Source: Mesostigma viride
Taxonomy: Eukaryota > Streptophyta > Mesostigmatophyceae > Mesostigmatales > Mesostigmataceae
Assembly (NCBI GenBank): GCA_009746045.1
Contig: RPFO01000934.1
Span: 442,501 to 506,500 of the forward strand
DNA length: 64,000 nucleotides
Direction: 5' to 3'
Under the pieces are notes generated by a model. The model worked only from the letters and a program-made list of their open reading frames with translations, was not told the origin of the DNA and did no database searches. Of this stretch, positions 20,338 to 29,933 are shown piece after piece. Each line of letters starts with the position of its first letter. The first letter of the stretch is position 1. The position numbers and the translations under genes were made by a program.

Positions 20338-22316
20338 TGGCTCCGGGGCGCTCTTCCGGCTCAGGTCCGGCTGGCCGCCGAGGGCCACGACGAACGCATC
20401 CAGTCGGCCTTGGCGCAGCTGGTCCCGGGCCCCGACCTCCCGCCACATGCTACTCGCATTGCCTCCCTGCCTGCACGGATGGGTGGCTGTGGTCTGACTC
20501 GTGCCGCCCGGCTGGCCCCAGCAGCATTTTTGGGCTCCGTCGCTCAGTCGTGGGCGGAAAGCTGCCGGCTCCTGCCCCTTTTGGCAACGGCAGCGCCTGA
20601 CCTCCTGGACCCCAGCCGCAGCCCTTTGCCCTTCGTCACCGCCATCCAGGAGGCCTATGCTGAGATCCAGCAGGCCTGTTGATCTCCCGTCCGTGCCGCT
20701 CAGGCGGTACAGCGCCACCTCCCTCGCGGCACTCCCTCGGTCGCCTCCGTTCACTCTCCCGCCGCATTCCCTGCTCGCGTCATCGATAAACACCAGAGAA
20801 CCTACGCGGGTATTCTGCACACGGCTGATTGGATTGCTCTTTTCGCGGACCTCAACGCCCAGGGACGTGCGTGGCTGGCCGGGCCCACTTCAAATGTTCC
20901 GCCGTCCAAGCCAAGTGTGTGACACTTTTTCGCTATTTTCGCAAAAAAAAAATAAAATTTCGCACGAGTTCGCGTGATTTTCGCGTGATTTTCGCAAAAT
21001 TTTCACACATTTTCGCACGATTTCGCACGATTTCGCACAATTTTGCATGATTTCGCACGATTTCGCATGGATTTCAACCAAGGGTCGTTTTGGGGAGTGA
21101 CGTTTGACAAAATTTCGCATGAATTCACACACGTTGTGCACATCAAAATTTTTTACCGTCGACATTTTTCACATGAAATTTCGCACGATTTCAGCAAATT
21201 TCGCACAAATTCGCACGATTTCAGCAAATTTCACACGATTTCAGCAAATTTCGCACAATTTCGCACGATTTCGCACGACGAATCACTCTGCAGAGTGACG
21301 ATCGTCGAAAAAGTCAAAAAAACGACAAAAAGTGTCACACTTTTCGGAACATTTGAAGTGGGCCCGGCCGGCTGTTCTCGCTTTCCTTGCGGAGTGTGGG
21401 CTCGGCGTACCTTCGTGCTCTTCCCATGGCCCCCCCATTCGCCTTGGCTCCCAGCCACTACTCGGTGGCGCTCCGGCACCAGCTATTTGCCCCGCAGCCT
21501 CTTGTTCCGGCCGGGCGGCCTTCTTGTGGTAGCTGTGGGCAGCCGCTGGATCCCACGGGGACTCACTACCTTGCCTGCATGGGGGGCCAACAGAATCAGA
21601 ATTGGTATTTGTATTTGCACACTTTTTTTGTATTTGTATTTGCACACTGTGGCGAGCACCACCGTCAGAGTGGTGCTCGCCATGCTTCGGTCGGTTTTCC
21701 CCCACGCGAACATCCGGTCCGAGGATGCGGATGGCGCTGCCTTCTATTCCCCCAACCACCGGCCTGACATCGTGGTGCTGGACTTTGAGGGGGGTGGCCG
21801 GCATCTGCTTATTGACGTTTTGGTGGCGCGGCCCTTGGCTCTTAGCCACGTGGCTGGGGCCTCCCTCACGGCAGGTACACGGCGGACCGGGCGGAGCGGG
21901 CCAAGCTCCTGGCCTACGGCGACGTCGGGCACCATCGTGTGGTGCCCTTTGTCCTGGAGGAGTTTGGGGCCATGGGGCCCCTGACCTCCGCCTTCTTCAA
22001 GGAGTGTTGCCGGCTCCTGGAGGACCGGCTGGACCTGGAGGGCCAGCGGGCCCCATGCATGGTCTGCGCGGACCTGGACGTCATATTGGCGTCAGCGCTT
22101 GTCGGTGGCGCTGACTCGGGCCATGGCTGACATCATGCTCCGCCGTACGCGGGCTGATTTTGCGGTGCAGCAGGGCTATTAGGTTCATCCCGTTAGGCGT
22201 TTCCATTGGTCTTATCGTAGTATAGAGCTTTGACATGGCTCTGTATATAGGTTTATAGCTGGGCGTTTGCTTTGGTTTGAGTGATTTCACTCTGCTGTAA
22301 GTAATTATATTTTTAT
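20338..22316 (+). mobile_element. RLE-A copy 2, 5'-truncated, carrying a MITE
   Basis: Matches 56179-57612 of the full copy (post-RT region, CCHC knuckle, endonuclease, 3' UTR) with a 493-bp element inserted at 20877-21369. Small differences include an inserted GAT (about 20691), an extra TTC in the knuckle region, a duplicated TTTGTATTTGCACAC block at 21606-21650 and a missing T at about 21876, so it cannot encode the intact C-terminus. Confidence 0.9.
20877..21369. mobile_element. 493-bp MITE with 25-bp perfect TIRs
   Basis: Ends are GGCCGGGCCCACTTCAAATG.. and its exact reverse complement over 25 bp. A 4-bp duplication GGCT flanks it (20873-20876, 21370-21373). Removing the element restores the uninterrupted sequence seen at 56700-56720. 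The inside is dominated by TTTCGCACGA-like units of 9-13 bp on both sides of a central TTTCAACCAAGGGTCG. No transposase is encoded. Confidence 0.9.
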
Positions 22317-23000
22317 AATATATATTAAAAATATATAATTATACTGACAGCAGAGTGAAATCACTCAAACCAAAGCAAACGCTCAGCTATAAACCTATAT
22401 ACAGAGCCATGTCAAAGCTCTATACTACGATAAGACCAATGGAAACGCCTAACGGGATGAACCTAATAGCCCTGCTGCACCGCAAAATCAGCCCGCGTAC
22501 GGCGGAGCATGATGTCAGCCATGGCCCGAGTCAGCGCCACCGACAAGCGCTGGCGCCAATATGACGTCCAGGTCCGCGCCGACCATGGGGCCCGCTGGCC
22601 CTCCAGGTCCAGCCGGTCCTCCAGGAGCCGGCAACACTCCTTGAAGAAGGCGGAGGTCAGGCCCCAAACTCCTCCAGGCCTCCAGGCCCCGGGGCCCCAT
22701 GGCCCCAAACTCCTCCAGGACAATTCTTTAAAGGGCACCACACGATGGTGCCCGACGTCGCCGTAGGCCAGGAGCTTGGCCCGCTCCGCCCGGTCCGCCG
22801 TGTGTCCTACCGTGAAGGAGGCCCCAGCCACGTGGCTAAGAGCCAAGGGCCGCGCCACCGAAACGTCAATAAGCAGATGCCGGCCACCCCCCTCGAGGAT
22901 CAAAGTCCAGCACCACGATGTCAGGCCGGTGGTTGGGGGAATAGAAGGCAGCGCCATCCGCATCCTCGGACCGGATGTTCGCGTGGGGGAAAACCGACCG
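22317..23000 (-). mobile_element. RLE-A copy 3, tail-to-tail with copy 2
   Basis: Reverse complement of the last part of the element, from the ATGATTCGG region to the 3' tail. It faces copy 2 across a short TA-rich joint (22300-22340). It has several short insertions absent elsewhere: a duplicated CCCCAAACTCCTCCAGG block (22660-22715), TTCTTTAA at about 22724 and GAGGAT at about 22896. Confidence 0.9.
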
Positions 23001-23030
23001 GGGTATATTATTATATATGTCATATATATT

Positions 23031-23079
23031 AAAAATATAATTACTTACAGCAGAGTGAAATCACTCAAACCAAAGCAAA
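23031..23079 (-). mobile_element. RLE-A copy 4, 49-bp 3'-end stub with perfect TSD
   Basis: Only the last part of the 3' UTR (TTACAGCAGAGTGAAATCAC in plus-strand sense) remains. It is flanked by an exact 18-bp direct repeat, GTATATTATTATATATGT, at 23002-23019 and 23078-23095. Confidence 0.85.
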
Positions 23080-23105
23080 GTATATTATTATATATGTAGT
23101 AGTAA

Positions 23106-24177
23106 TCGTCCATGCTCAGTTGGGTATCGTGGAGGCCTCCCGAGCGCGCCTTCTGTACCTGCAGTGTGTCCTCCTTGCGGTGGAATTCAACTGACCAATT
23201 AAGACGGGGGCGGTGGGGCCGCCGAGCCGGCGTGCCGTTTTAATGACGACGCTTTGGGCCACGCTGAGCTTAATTCCCCAGCAGGAAGGGGTCGCCCCGG
23301 AGGTAGGTGCCCAGGCGTGCATCGTTGACGTTCGAGGCCCGGACGCCACGCACCACAAATAATACTGCATGAGCGAATGAGTGGGTTCGATCGTGCACAG
23401 CATCCCGTGTGCTGGCCTTGACGGCTGTTTTGATTTCGTTGATGAGCTCCGTAGGGTTCTGAAGCGTGGCGGCATAGGTGGTCTTGGCAGGGGTAATGGA
23501 GGCGGCAAGTTGTTGCTGGAGCTGCATGGTGGAGGACTCAGCTGCTGCTGCTGCTGCTGCGCATGCAGTCCTGCTGCAATGTGGGTGATGGCGGAGTGGA
23601 TGGAGGTGTCGGTGTGTGTGCATGGAATTAATGGGCGTGGTGGGTGGCGAGGTGGTCGTGGACAGGGTTGAGGGCAGGGCCGGTTGAGGAGGGAGGGGAG
23701 GTGATCGAAGCAGGTATTGGCGACTTGCTTGGCGGTGATGTTGATGGCGGCGGCAGCAACAGTGCGGTCGGCTCCCAGGTCCAGAGAGGCCATGACGAAG
23801 CGCTCAAGGGCGCTGTCGGAAAGACGGGAGCACGTCCACCAGACTGCGAGGCAGAGCTAGGTCGGTGTCGTCGGGGTAACTTGTCGTGGAGAAAGTCCGA
23901 CAGGTGGGTAACCTGTTGGTTGCAGTCCCGGATCTCGCACTTTTTCTCGGCAGCCAATTGCAGGATGGTGACGGCGGCAGCTCGGGACAGGCGCATGATG
24001 GCGCGAGTCAAGGCCAGGCTGGCCATTTGCCAGGTAAAAGCGCGGCAGCTTCCTCGGCAGAAAAGGCCTCCTCGCGGGTATCGGCATGGCAGGGTCGCTG
24101 TTCGGCGGAGCGGTGGAGTGGAGCGGCCGGGATGCTGACAGCACTTGGCGCCCGGCATAGCGTGCAAGTAGATGCAT
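23106..24177 (-). pseudogene. Old LINE: ORF1 remnant
   Basis: The minus strand holds separated but protein-like pieces: AAEKKCEIRDCNQQVTHLSD (about 23920), ELINEIKTAVKASTRDAVHD (about 23420), NVNDARLGTYLRGDPFLLG (about 23290), IKLSVAQSVVIKTARRLGG (about 23240) and EFHRKEDTLQVQKAR (about 23150). Each continues the previous after a frame change, which is the look of a decayed LINE ORF1 with a helical part and an RNA-binding part. It lies upstream of the endonuclease at 18860 on the same strand, separated by the RLE-A nest. Confidence 0.55.
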
Positions 24178-24240
24178 ACAGACAGGTAGCGGTTACAGAA
24201 CCGCTATTAAGAACTCCTTAGGCATGGCTCGCGATTACCC
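24166..24240. repeat. 75-bp direct repeat, copy 1
   Basis: Identical by eye to 24741-24815. Contains a perfect hairpin, AGCGGTT-ACAG-AACCGCT. Confidence 0.9.
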
Positions 24241-24277
24241 GCGCAGACCAGGCCACCAAAGAGGGTGGGTGGGTGGG

Positions 24278-24692
24278 ACAAGAAAAAAGACCACAACAAT
24301 GTCACTACGCCGCCAAAGTAGTCAAACTGCCCTAGCACGGGGCTGACATCAGCAACCGAGCTTAACTTAACACGCCAACCTGAGAATGTAGCGACACCTA
24401 CCGTACCACAAAAACAACAACCAATCAAATACCCTTTCCGAAAGGTTCTAATTATCATTCAACAAACCGGTTCAACAAACCCGGCCCTGTCAAACTTTAA
24501 GCATAAGATTGTTTCGAGATTGTAGCACAATAGGGCCACTGCCCCTACTAACAATTCCAGGTCGCCAGCCATTAGCCAAATCCGGTTACATCTGCCAAAC
24601 CCGCCCGGTTCAGCCGACCATCCAGGCGGCTCCCGTGAGCGGCCTTATTCCCCGCCTCACTTCGAGAAACTCTTTTCAAAGAAATCCGATTC
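24278..24692. repeat. 415-bp direct repeat, copy 1
   Basis: From ACAAGAAAAAAGACC to GAAATCCGATTC; no difference seen against 25699-26113. The pair could be LTRs of a small non-autonomous element of about 1.8 kb, or a local duplication. No TG..CA ends, primer site or coding region is evident. Confidence 0.85.
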
Positions 24693-24740
24693 ATACACCC
24701 GTTTGCTCACCATAGTCACCAGCATCTTTGTTAAAACAAT

Positions 24741-24815
24741 AAGTAGATGCATACAGACAGGTAGCGGTTACAGAACCGCTATTAAGAACTCCTTAGGCAT
24801 GGCTCGCGATTACCC
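24741..24815. repeat. 75-bp direct repeat, copy 2
   Basis: Second copy of 24166-24240. The 500 bp between the two copies contain the first 415-bp repeat. Confidence 0.9.
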
Positions 24816-25698
24816 AACCTCCCCTTCCTGGCCCTCCGGTCCGCTAAAGAAGCACCATTTCCTTTCCCGTCAAAAGCTGTCCTGTCGCGATGGGCGCTCT
24901 CCGTTGCCAGAAAACAGATTTAATTCCCAGCGACTGTGAATGCACAAAAATTCATGCACTGTCAATCGACACAGCTCGCATTTTTGACCCCACTCGGGGG
25001 CCCCCGCTGACCTCGTTGCCGACCTCTTCTCTGGTCCGCTAAGGGGTGCTGTCGCGGAACACAAAGTCAAAGCAAAAGCTGCTGACTGGCGCCGCTGATT
25101 CCAGCCGACGCCCAGTTTACAACTTTTTTGAAGAGCAACCAACCTAGTGCCGAGCACATAAACACTCCTTCCGTACAAAAAAGTGGAAATACCACTGATT
25201 ACGAAATCAAGTTGGCTTTCAGCCCTTGCCTCCTGCGCCGAGGCTCCGTGTCCCACAACGGTGACTTAAATTTTTTACCCCCCCGAGCCGCGGCGGCCCT
25301 CAAGCCAAGCCCAACCCGGAATGCAAGCATTTCCAGGTACGAGACAACTCAAAGGCAGGCCAGCCTGCCGACAGCCCAACCCGAGGCGCAAGCATCCCCA
25401 GGTACGGAACCATCAAGCAAGCTAGCCCTTGCCCAACCCGGCCAGCTGGCCGTTTCTTTCAAACAAACCAGCCATTAAATAATGCATCAGCCCCCGCTTC
25501 GCATTTAAACCCCGATCACCCGGACATTAATTCCGGGCCAGTGGCAGCCATGAATCCCAACCGCCTTAAGCAGCCAGGGATCATGGATGCCGGAAATTTG
25601 GTTAACAAATTTTAGCCCCGCACCCATGCTGAGCGCAAGGCTGGTGAGGCACTTCTTGTACCGCCATAGCCTCAGCCGTCGGCGCTCAGCCAACGTTT
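24816..25698. other. Non-coding sequence between the 415-bp repeats
   Basis: No convincing ORF. Contains a local imperfect duplication around 25300-25440 sharing AGCCCAACCCG and CCAGGTACG blocks. Confidence 0.5.
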
Positions 25699-26113
25699 AC
25701 AAGAAAAAAGACCACAACAATGTCACTACGCCGCCAAAGTAGTCAAACTGCCCTAGCACGGGGCTGACATCAGCAACCGAGCTTAACTTAACACGCCAAC
25801 CTGAGAATGTAGCGACACCTACCGTACCACAAAAACAACAACCAATCAAATACCCTTTCCGAAAGGTTCTAATTATCATTCAACAAACCGGTTCAACAAA
25901 CCCGGCCCTGTCAAACTTTAAGCATAAGATTGTTTCGAGATTGTAGCACAATAGGGCCACTGCCCCTACTAACAATTCCAGGTCGCCAGCCATTAGCCAA
26001 ATCCGGTTACATCTGCCAAACCCGCCCGGTTCAGCCGACCATCCAGGCGGCTCCCGTGAGCGGCCTTATTCCCCGCCTCACTTCGAGAAACTCTTTTCAA
26101 AGAAATCCGATTC
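25699..26113. repeat. 415-bp direct repeat, copy 2
   Basis: See copy 1 at 24278-24692. The right flank (26114-26330) contains a short protein-like reading frame (VGAGPRTLVIVGMSRIPPY) of unknown meaning. Confidence 0.85.
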
Positions 26114-26755
26114 CAATGACGCCATGGCTTCTTCAGCGAGTTGGTGCAGGGCCGCGGACGCTTGTGATTGTTGGGATGAGTCGTATTCCGCCATATCGAG
26201 CTGAAAAAGATCGATATTTGCTGGGCAGGGCGGTGCCGGTATCTTTGGAAATATTGAGCGATAGCTGTAGAAAATTATATCACCGTGTTTGTCTTAAAAA
26301 GACAAGTCTAATGCAAGCAACCCGATGAAATTTCATGGCCGGAGTCAAAAGTTATGAGCATATTGCATTCCGTCACCGCATTTTCCCCCATACACCCCAG
26401 CTGCCATTAGGCCGTGAGCTGTTACGTGTTAATTAATACCCCCTGAACCATTCAGATCCAGCCGTGGCCTAAACCTGTTTCACGCTTAATTGGATACCTT
26501 TGGTATCGAGTGGACAGGTGTGTTGTACTTCTACACGCCATGAGCTCACGTAGTGGGCACCGTATCTAGCACAAATCCGAATTACTGGCACCACTTTCCG
26601 GTTATATAATGATCGAGTTTTTTTTCGCAGTTACGCTGTAGCTTGCAGATGCCTAGGATAGCATTCGTAGGACATCTTGCTCGCATAGAGGGCACCATAG
26701 ATATAGAGTTGGCTTGATGTTGTAGATAGTTTAGACCGGTAGGATTGCGTGTACC
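26114..26755. other. No gene recognised
   Basis: Short ORFs only. It leads into the ATCC array. Confidence 0.5.
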
Positions 26756-27288
26756 CATCCATCCATCCATCCATCCATCCATCCATCCATCCATCCATCC
26801 ATCCATCCATCCATCCATCCATCCATCCATCCATCCATCCATCCATCCATCCATCCATCCATCCATCCATCCATCCATCCATCCATCCATCCATCCATCC
26901 ATCCATCCATCCATCCATCCATCCATCCATCCATCCATCCATCCATCCATCCATCCATCCATCCATCCATCCATCCATCCATCCATCCATCCATCCATCC
27001 ATCCATCCATCCATCCATCCATCCATCCATCCATCCATCCATCCATCCATCCATCCATCCATCCATCCATCCATCCATCCATCCATCCATCCATCCATCC
27101 ATCCATCCATCCATCCATCCATCCATCCATCCATCCATCCATCCATCCATCCATCCATCCATCCATCCATCCATCCATCCATCCATCCATCCATCCATCC
27201 ATCCATCCATCCATCCATCCATCCATCCATCCATCCATCCATCCATCCATCCATCCATCCATCCATCCATCCATCCATCCATCCATCC
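26756..27288. repeat. (ATCC)n array, about 533 bp
   Basis: Uninterrupted tetranucleotide repeat, roughly 133 units. All long ORFs over it (Met-Asp-Gly-Trp on minus, His-Pro-Ser-Ile on plus) are artefacts of a 4-bp period without stops. Confidence 0.99.
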
Positions 27289-27850
27289 CCGGCAGGATGC
27301 TGGCGACCTCCCGCCGCTCTCCTACGCGGACCTGCTGCGGTCAGCGACCGCCTCCACCACCGACGCCATCGCCACAAAGCTCCAGGAGCTGGAGGACCAC
27401 CGCCAGGCCCAGCAACGGGAGGTCACCGATCGCGCTCGCCGCGAGTGCCGAGTGGTGCTACGTCGCTTCCCCCAGAAGCCGGGTGAGACGTCAACCTCTC
27501 TTGCTGACGAGCTCAAGAACCAGCTTCTTACCCTCATGGGCCTGGTAGGTGAGGTAGAACTGCGTGGGTGCCACCGCCTTCCCCACTCACGGGACAAGGC
27601 GGCTCCCCCACCAGTCCTACTCACCTTCTCCTCCCCTGAGGATAAGCAGCGGTTCCTCTCTCGTCGCAAGCGGTTGCACGACCTCACCTGGACGCTGGAT
27701 GACGACCTCACCCCCGCTCAGCAACAGCAGCGACGCGACCTGTGGCCGGAATACCTCCGCCATAAGCAGGACCCCCAGAAGCCCAAGGTGTACTGGAGGG
27801 GCGGGGACCTGATGATCAACCACAAGATGTGGACGCCCCCAGCGGGCTAG
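27287..27850 (+). CDS. LINE ORF1-like protein, 5'-truncated
   Basis: About 187 codons, open at the 5' end because the copy is truncated. The N-terminal half is a helical segment ([20 protein letters not shown] then [20 protein letters not shown]), probably a coiled coil. The second half resembles the RRM and C-terminal region of L1-type ORF1 proteins: a [20 protein letters not shown] segment, then [20 protein letters not shown] and [18 protein letters not shown]. This succession (nucleic-acid-binding strand, 'L-T-P-x-Q' helix, '[12 protein letters not shown]') is what I expect of a retroposon nucleic-acid chaperone that coats its RNA. No Met start is preserved. I infer family membership by pattern only. 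Confidence 0.55.
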
Positions 27851-28267
27851 AATAGCAATAGCCCTAGCTTGTAACCATTGGCGTCACTGCCGCTAAGGCA
27901 GCCATGCCTAGAATGTTGCCTAGCTGTGCCAACACACCTAGTCACGTGCCGCCAACGCACGGTACACAACCAGCCATAGCCTAGTCCTAGTACAGCCATG
28001 CTACGCCCTGGCTATGTTCAGATTACTTGCCCACGCTCCTTGCTATGATATGCTCACATGGGTCTTATTGCACCCACAGTTTGCCGGATCGTTAGCCTGT
28101 CCTTTTAGCTAGCCGCGCCCGATTGCAGCTGTGGCATGCCTTTGGCATGAAGGAGACTGGGGGTCTCTGCCCTTTCTCCTGTAGTGCACACACAGGGATT
28201 AAAAGCACTTCGGTGCTCCGTGACTCCCCAACGGGAGCACGAGTTTAATTAATTAATTAATTAATTA
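27287..28267 (+). mobile_element. Tetranucleotide-tailed LINE, longest copy (copy c)
   Basis: Begins abruptly at the end of the (ATCC)n array with an ORF open from 27287 to 27850, then a 3' UTR of about 400 bp ending in GGGAGCACGAG followed by (TTAA)n, which merges into the second (ATCC)n array. Copies at 2252-2975, 5465-5790 and 28738-28794 share this 3' end. Confidence 0.75.
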
Positions 28268-28734
28268 ATCCATCCATCCATCCATCCATCCATCCATCCA
28301 TCCATCCATCCATCCATCCATCCATCCATCCATCCATCCATCCATCCATCCATCCATCCATCCATCCATCCATCCATCCATCCATCCATCCATCCATCCA
28401 TCCATCCATCCATCCATCCATCCATCCATCCATCCATCCATCCATCCATCCATCCATCCATCCATCCATCCATCCATCCATCCATCCATCCATCCATCCA
28501 TCCATCCATCCATCCATCCATCCATCCATCCATCCATCCATCCATCCATCCATCCATCCATCCATCCATCCATCCATCCATCCATCCATCCATCCATCCA
28601 TCCATCCATCCATCCATCCATCCATCCATCCATCCATCCATCCATCCATCCATCCATCCATCCATCCATCCATCCATCCATCCATCCATCCATCCATCCA
28701 TCCATCCATCCATCCATCCATCCATCCATCCATC
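28268..28734. repeat. (ATCC)n array, about 467 bp
   Basis: Roughly 117 uninterrupted units beginning directly after the (TTAA)n tail of the LINE copy. Confidence 0.99.
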
Positions 28735-28737
28735 AGG

Positions 28738-28794
28738 GTTAATGCTCCGTGACTCCCCAACGGGAGCACGAGTTTAATTGATTAATTAATTAAT
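28738..28794 (+). mobile_element. 3'-end stub of the tetranucleotide-tailed LINE (copy d)
   Basis: TGCTCCGTGACTCCCCAACG through GGGAGCACGAG and a TTAA-type tail, the same as 28218-28267, directly after the second ATCC array. Confidence 0.8.
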
Positions 28795-29275
28795 CTTGCT
28801 CGCACCAGTCAGGTAGACACCGACCTCGGTCTGGCCGGCCCCCAGCGGCTTGGCCAGCCAGGGAGGCATATCCTGACCTGGCCTGGCCCCAAGGACATTC
28901 CTAGAAAGATGGGTAAACATGCCATGACCTATACACAGCAGTTGCTGGCCGACCTATAGTGGTCCCAGCCCAGTTTGAACACCGCATTCACTCCCTCTCT
29001 CTTGCTTGGACTGCTATGCAGAACAAGAAGAGGTGGAAGACGATTGTCCAGCTAGGCCCACACGCCCGCCCCTGTGGGCAAGCCCCCCCCCCCCAAGAGG
29101 AAGGGGCGTTTTGCTGAGTAAAGTAGTTAGGGTTTTCTAGATTAGATTAGCTTAGAGTTAGACTAGTTTGGTTTCGCGGCTTCGCCCACCTCCATCCATC
29201 CAGCAAGGGAATATGTGCTACATGATCTCCCAACGGAGTCATGTTAATTATAATTTAATTTCAATTTTTTTTTGG
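28795..29275 (+). other. Possible retroposon 3' fragment
   Basis: A short frame (TAMQNKKRWKTIVQLGPHAR) ends near 29110. It is followed by a region ending CTCCCAACGGAGTCATG then TTAATTATAATTTAA at 29229-29260, a layout like the 3' ends of the other LINE copies. Weak evidence. Confidence 0.3.
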
Positions 29276-29345
29276 ATGCCTACGGATCAGGAGACCCACA
29301 TAGCCGCGGAATCATGCCAGAGGTCCTAGTTCGAATCCGTGTTGG
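29276..29345 (+). mobile_element. tRNA-like SINE fragment, copy 2
   Basis: GGATCAGGAGACCCACATAG and box B-like GTTCGAATCC in the same spacing as copy 1 at 3262-3350. Confidence 0.4.
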
Positions 29346-29933
29346 AACCACTTGAACTTTCGCGTTTCCGCATCCTGGCGCTCGGCAGCATGCATGTAGT
29401 TTACTATTTGTTGCTTGCAGGCCTCGACAACATGAAATATGTTGCTGGCATGCATCGGGTCCTGCGCTGTAATGCAATCGGGTTCACGCACCTGCATGCA
29501 ATGCCACGATAATCCGCTGGTTCGCTGTTTCACGCACTGAAAGTTTATGCATTTCAACATGCTTCATGCATGACCTCCGACCGGATGCACACCGTTAGGT
29601 GGTTGTTTCAGTTCACTTGAAGCCGCTGAGCTACTTCACCAAAAAATACATTACTTGAGTCCAAGTATTTACGACCGCAATGCACTGCTACTTATTCACT
29701 CTACCAGTTGGTCTATATCAAGAAACCAAATGCATCTCAGGCTCACACCACTGGGGGCCCAAGACCCATCCTGCTACCTCCAACCAAAATACCGATCGCC
29801 ATTACGTCTATCTAAATCTATGCTGGCCTAGTCAGTTGAAAAACCGAGTCCAGCATCCTATTCAGTGCCTCCTACCCAACCTCTTATTGAATGCCTCCCA
29901 CTATGTACTCACATCCCTCCTTTCCCGACTTTT
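29346..29933. other. Downstream flank of the NUFIP-type gene
   Basis: No gene seen; presumably the 3' UTR and intergenic DNA of the minus-strand gene above it. Confidence 0.5.

Noticed and set aside
20890-21300. A coding gene on either strand inside copy 2 (for example frames with repeated FARFR or CEIMQN)
   Set aside because: The frames are made of the short TTTCGCACGA repeats of a MITE.
26582-27548. ORFs of Met-Asp-Gly-Trp or His-Pro-Ser-Ile repeats
   Set aside because: They are the (ATCC)n microsatellite read in its open frames; the same applies to 28257-28769.
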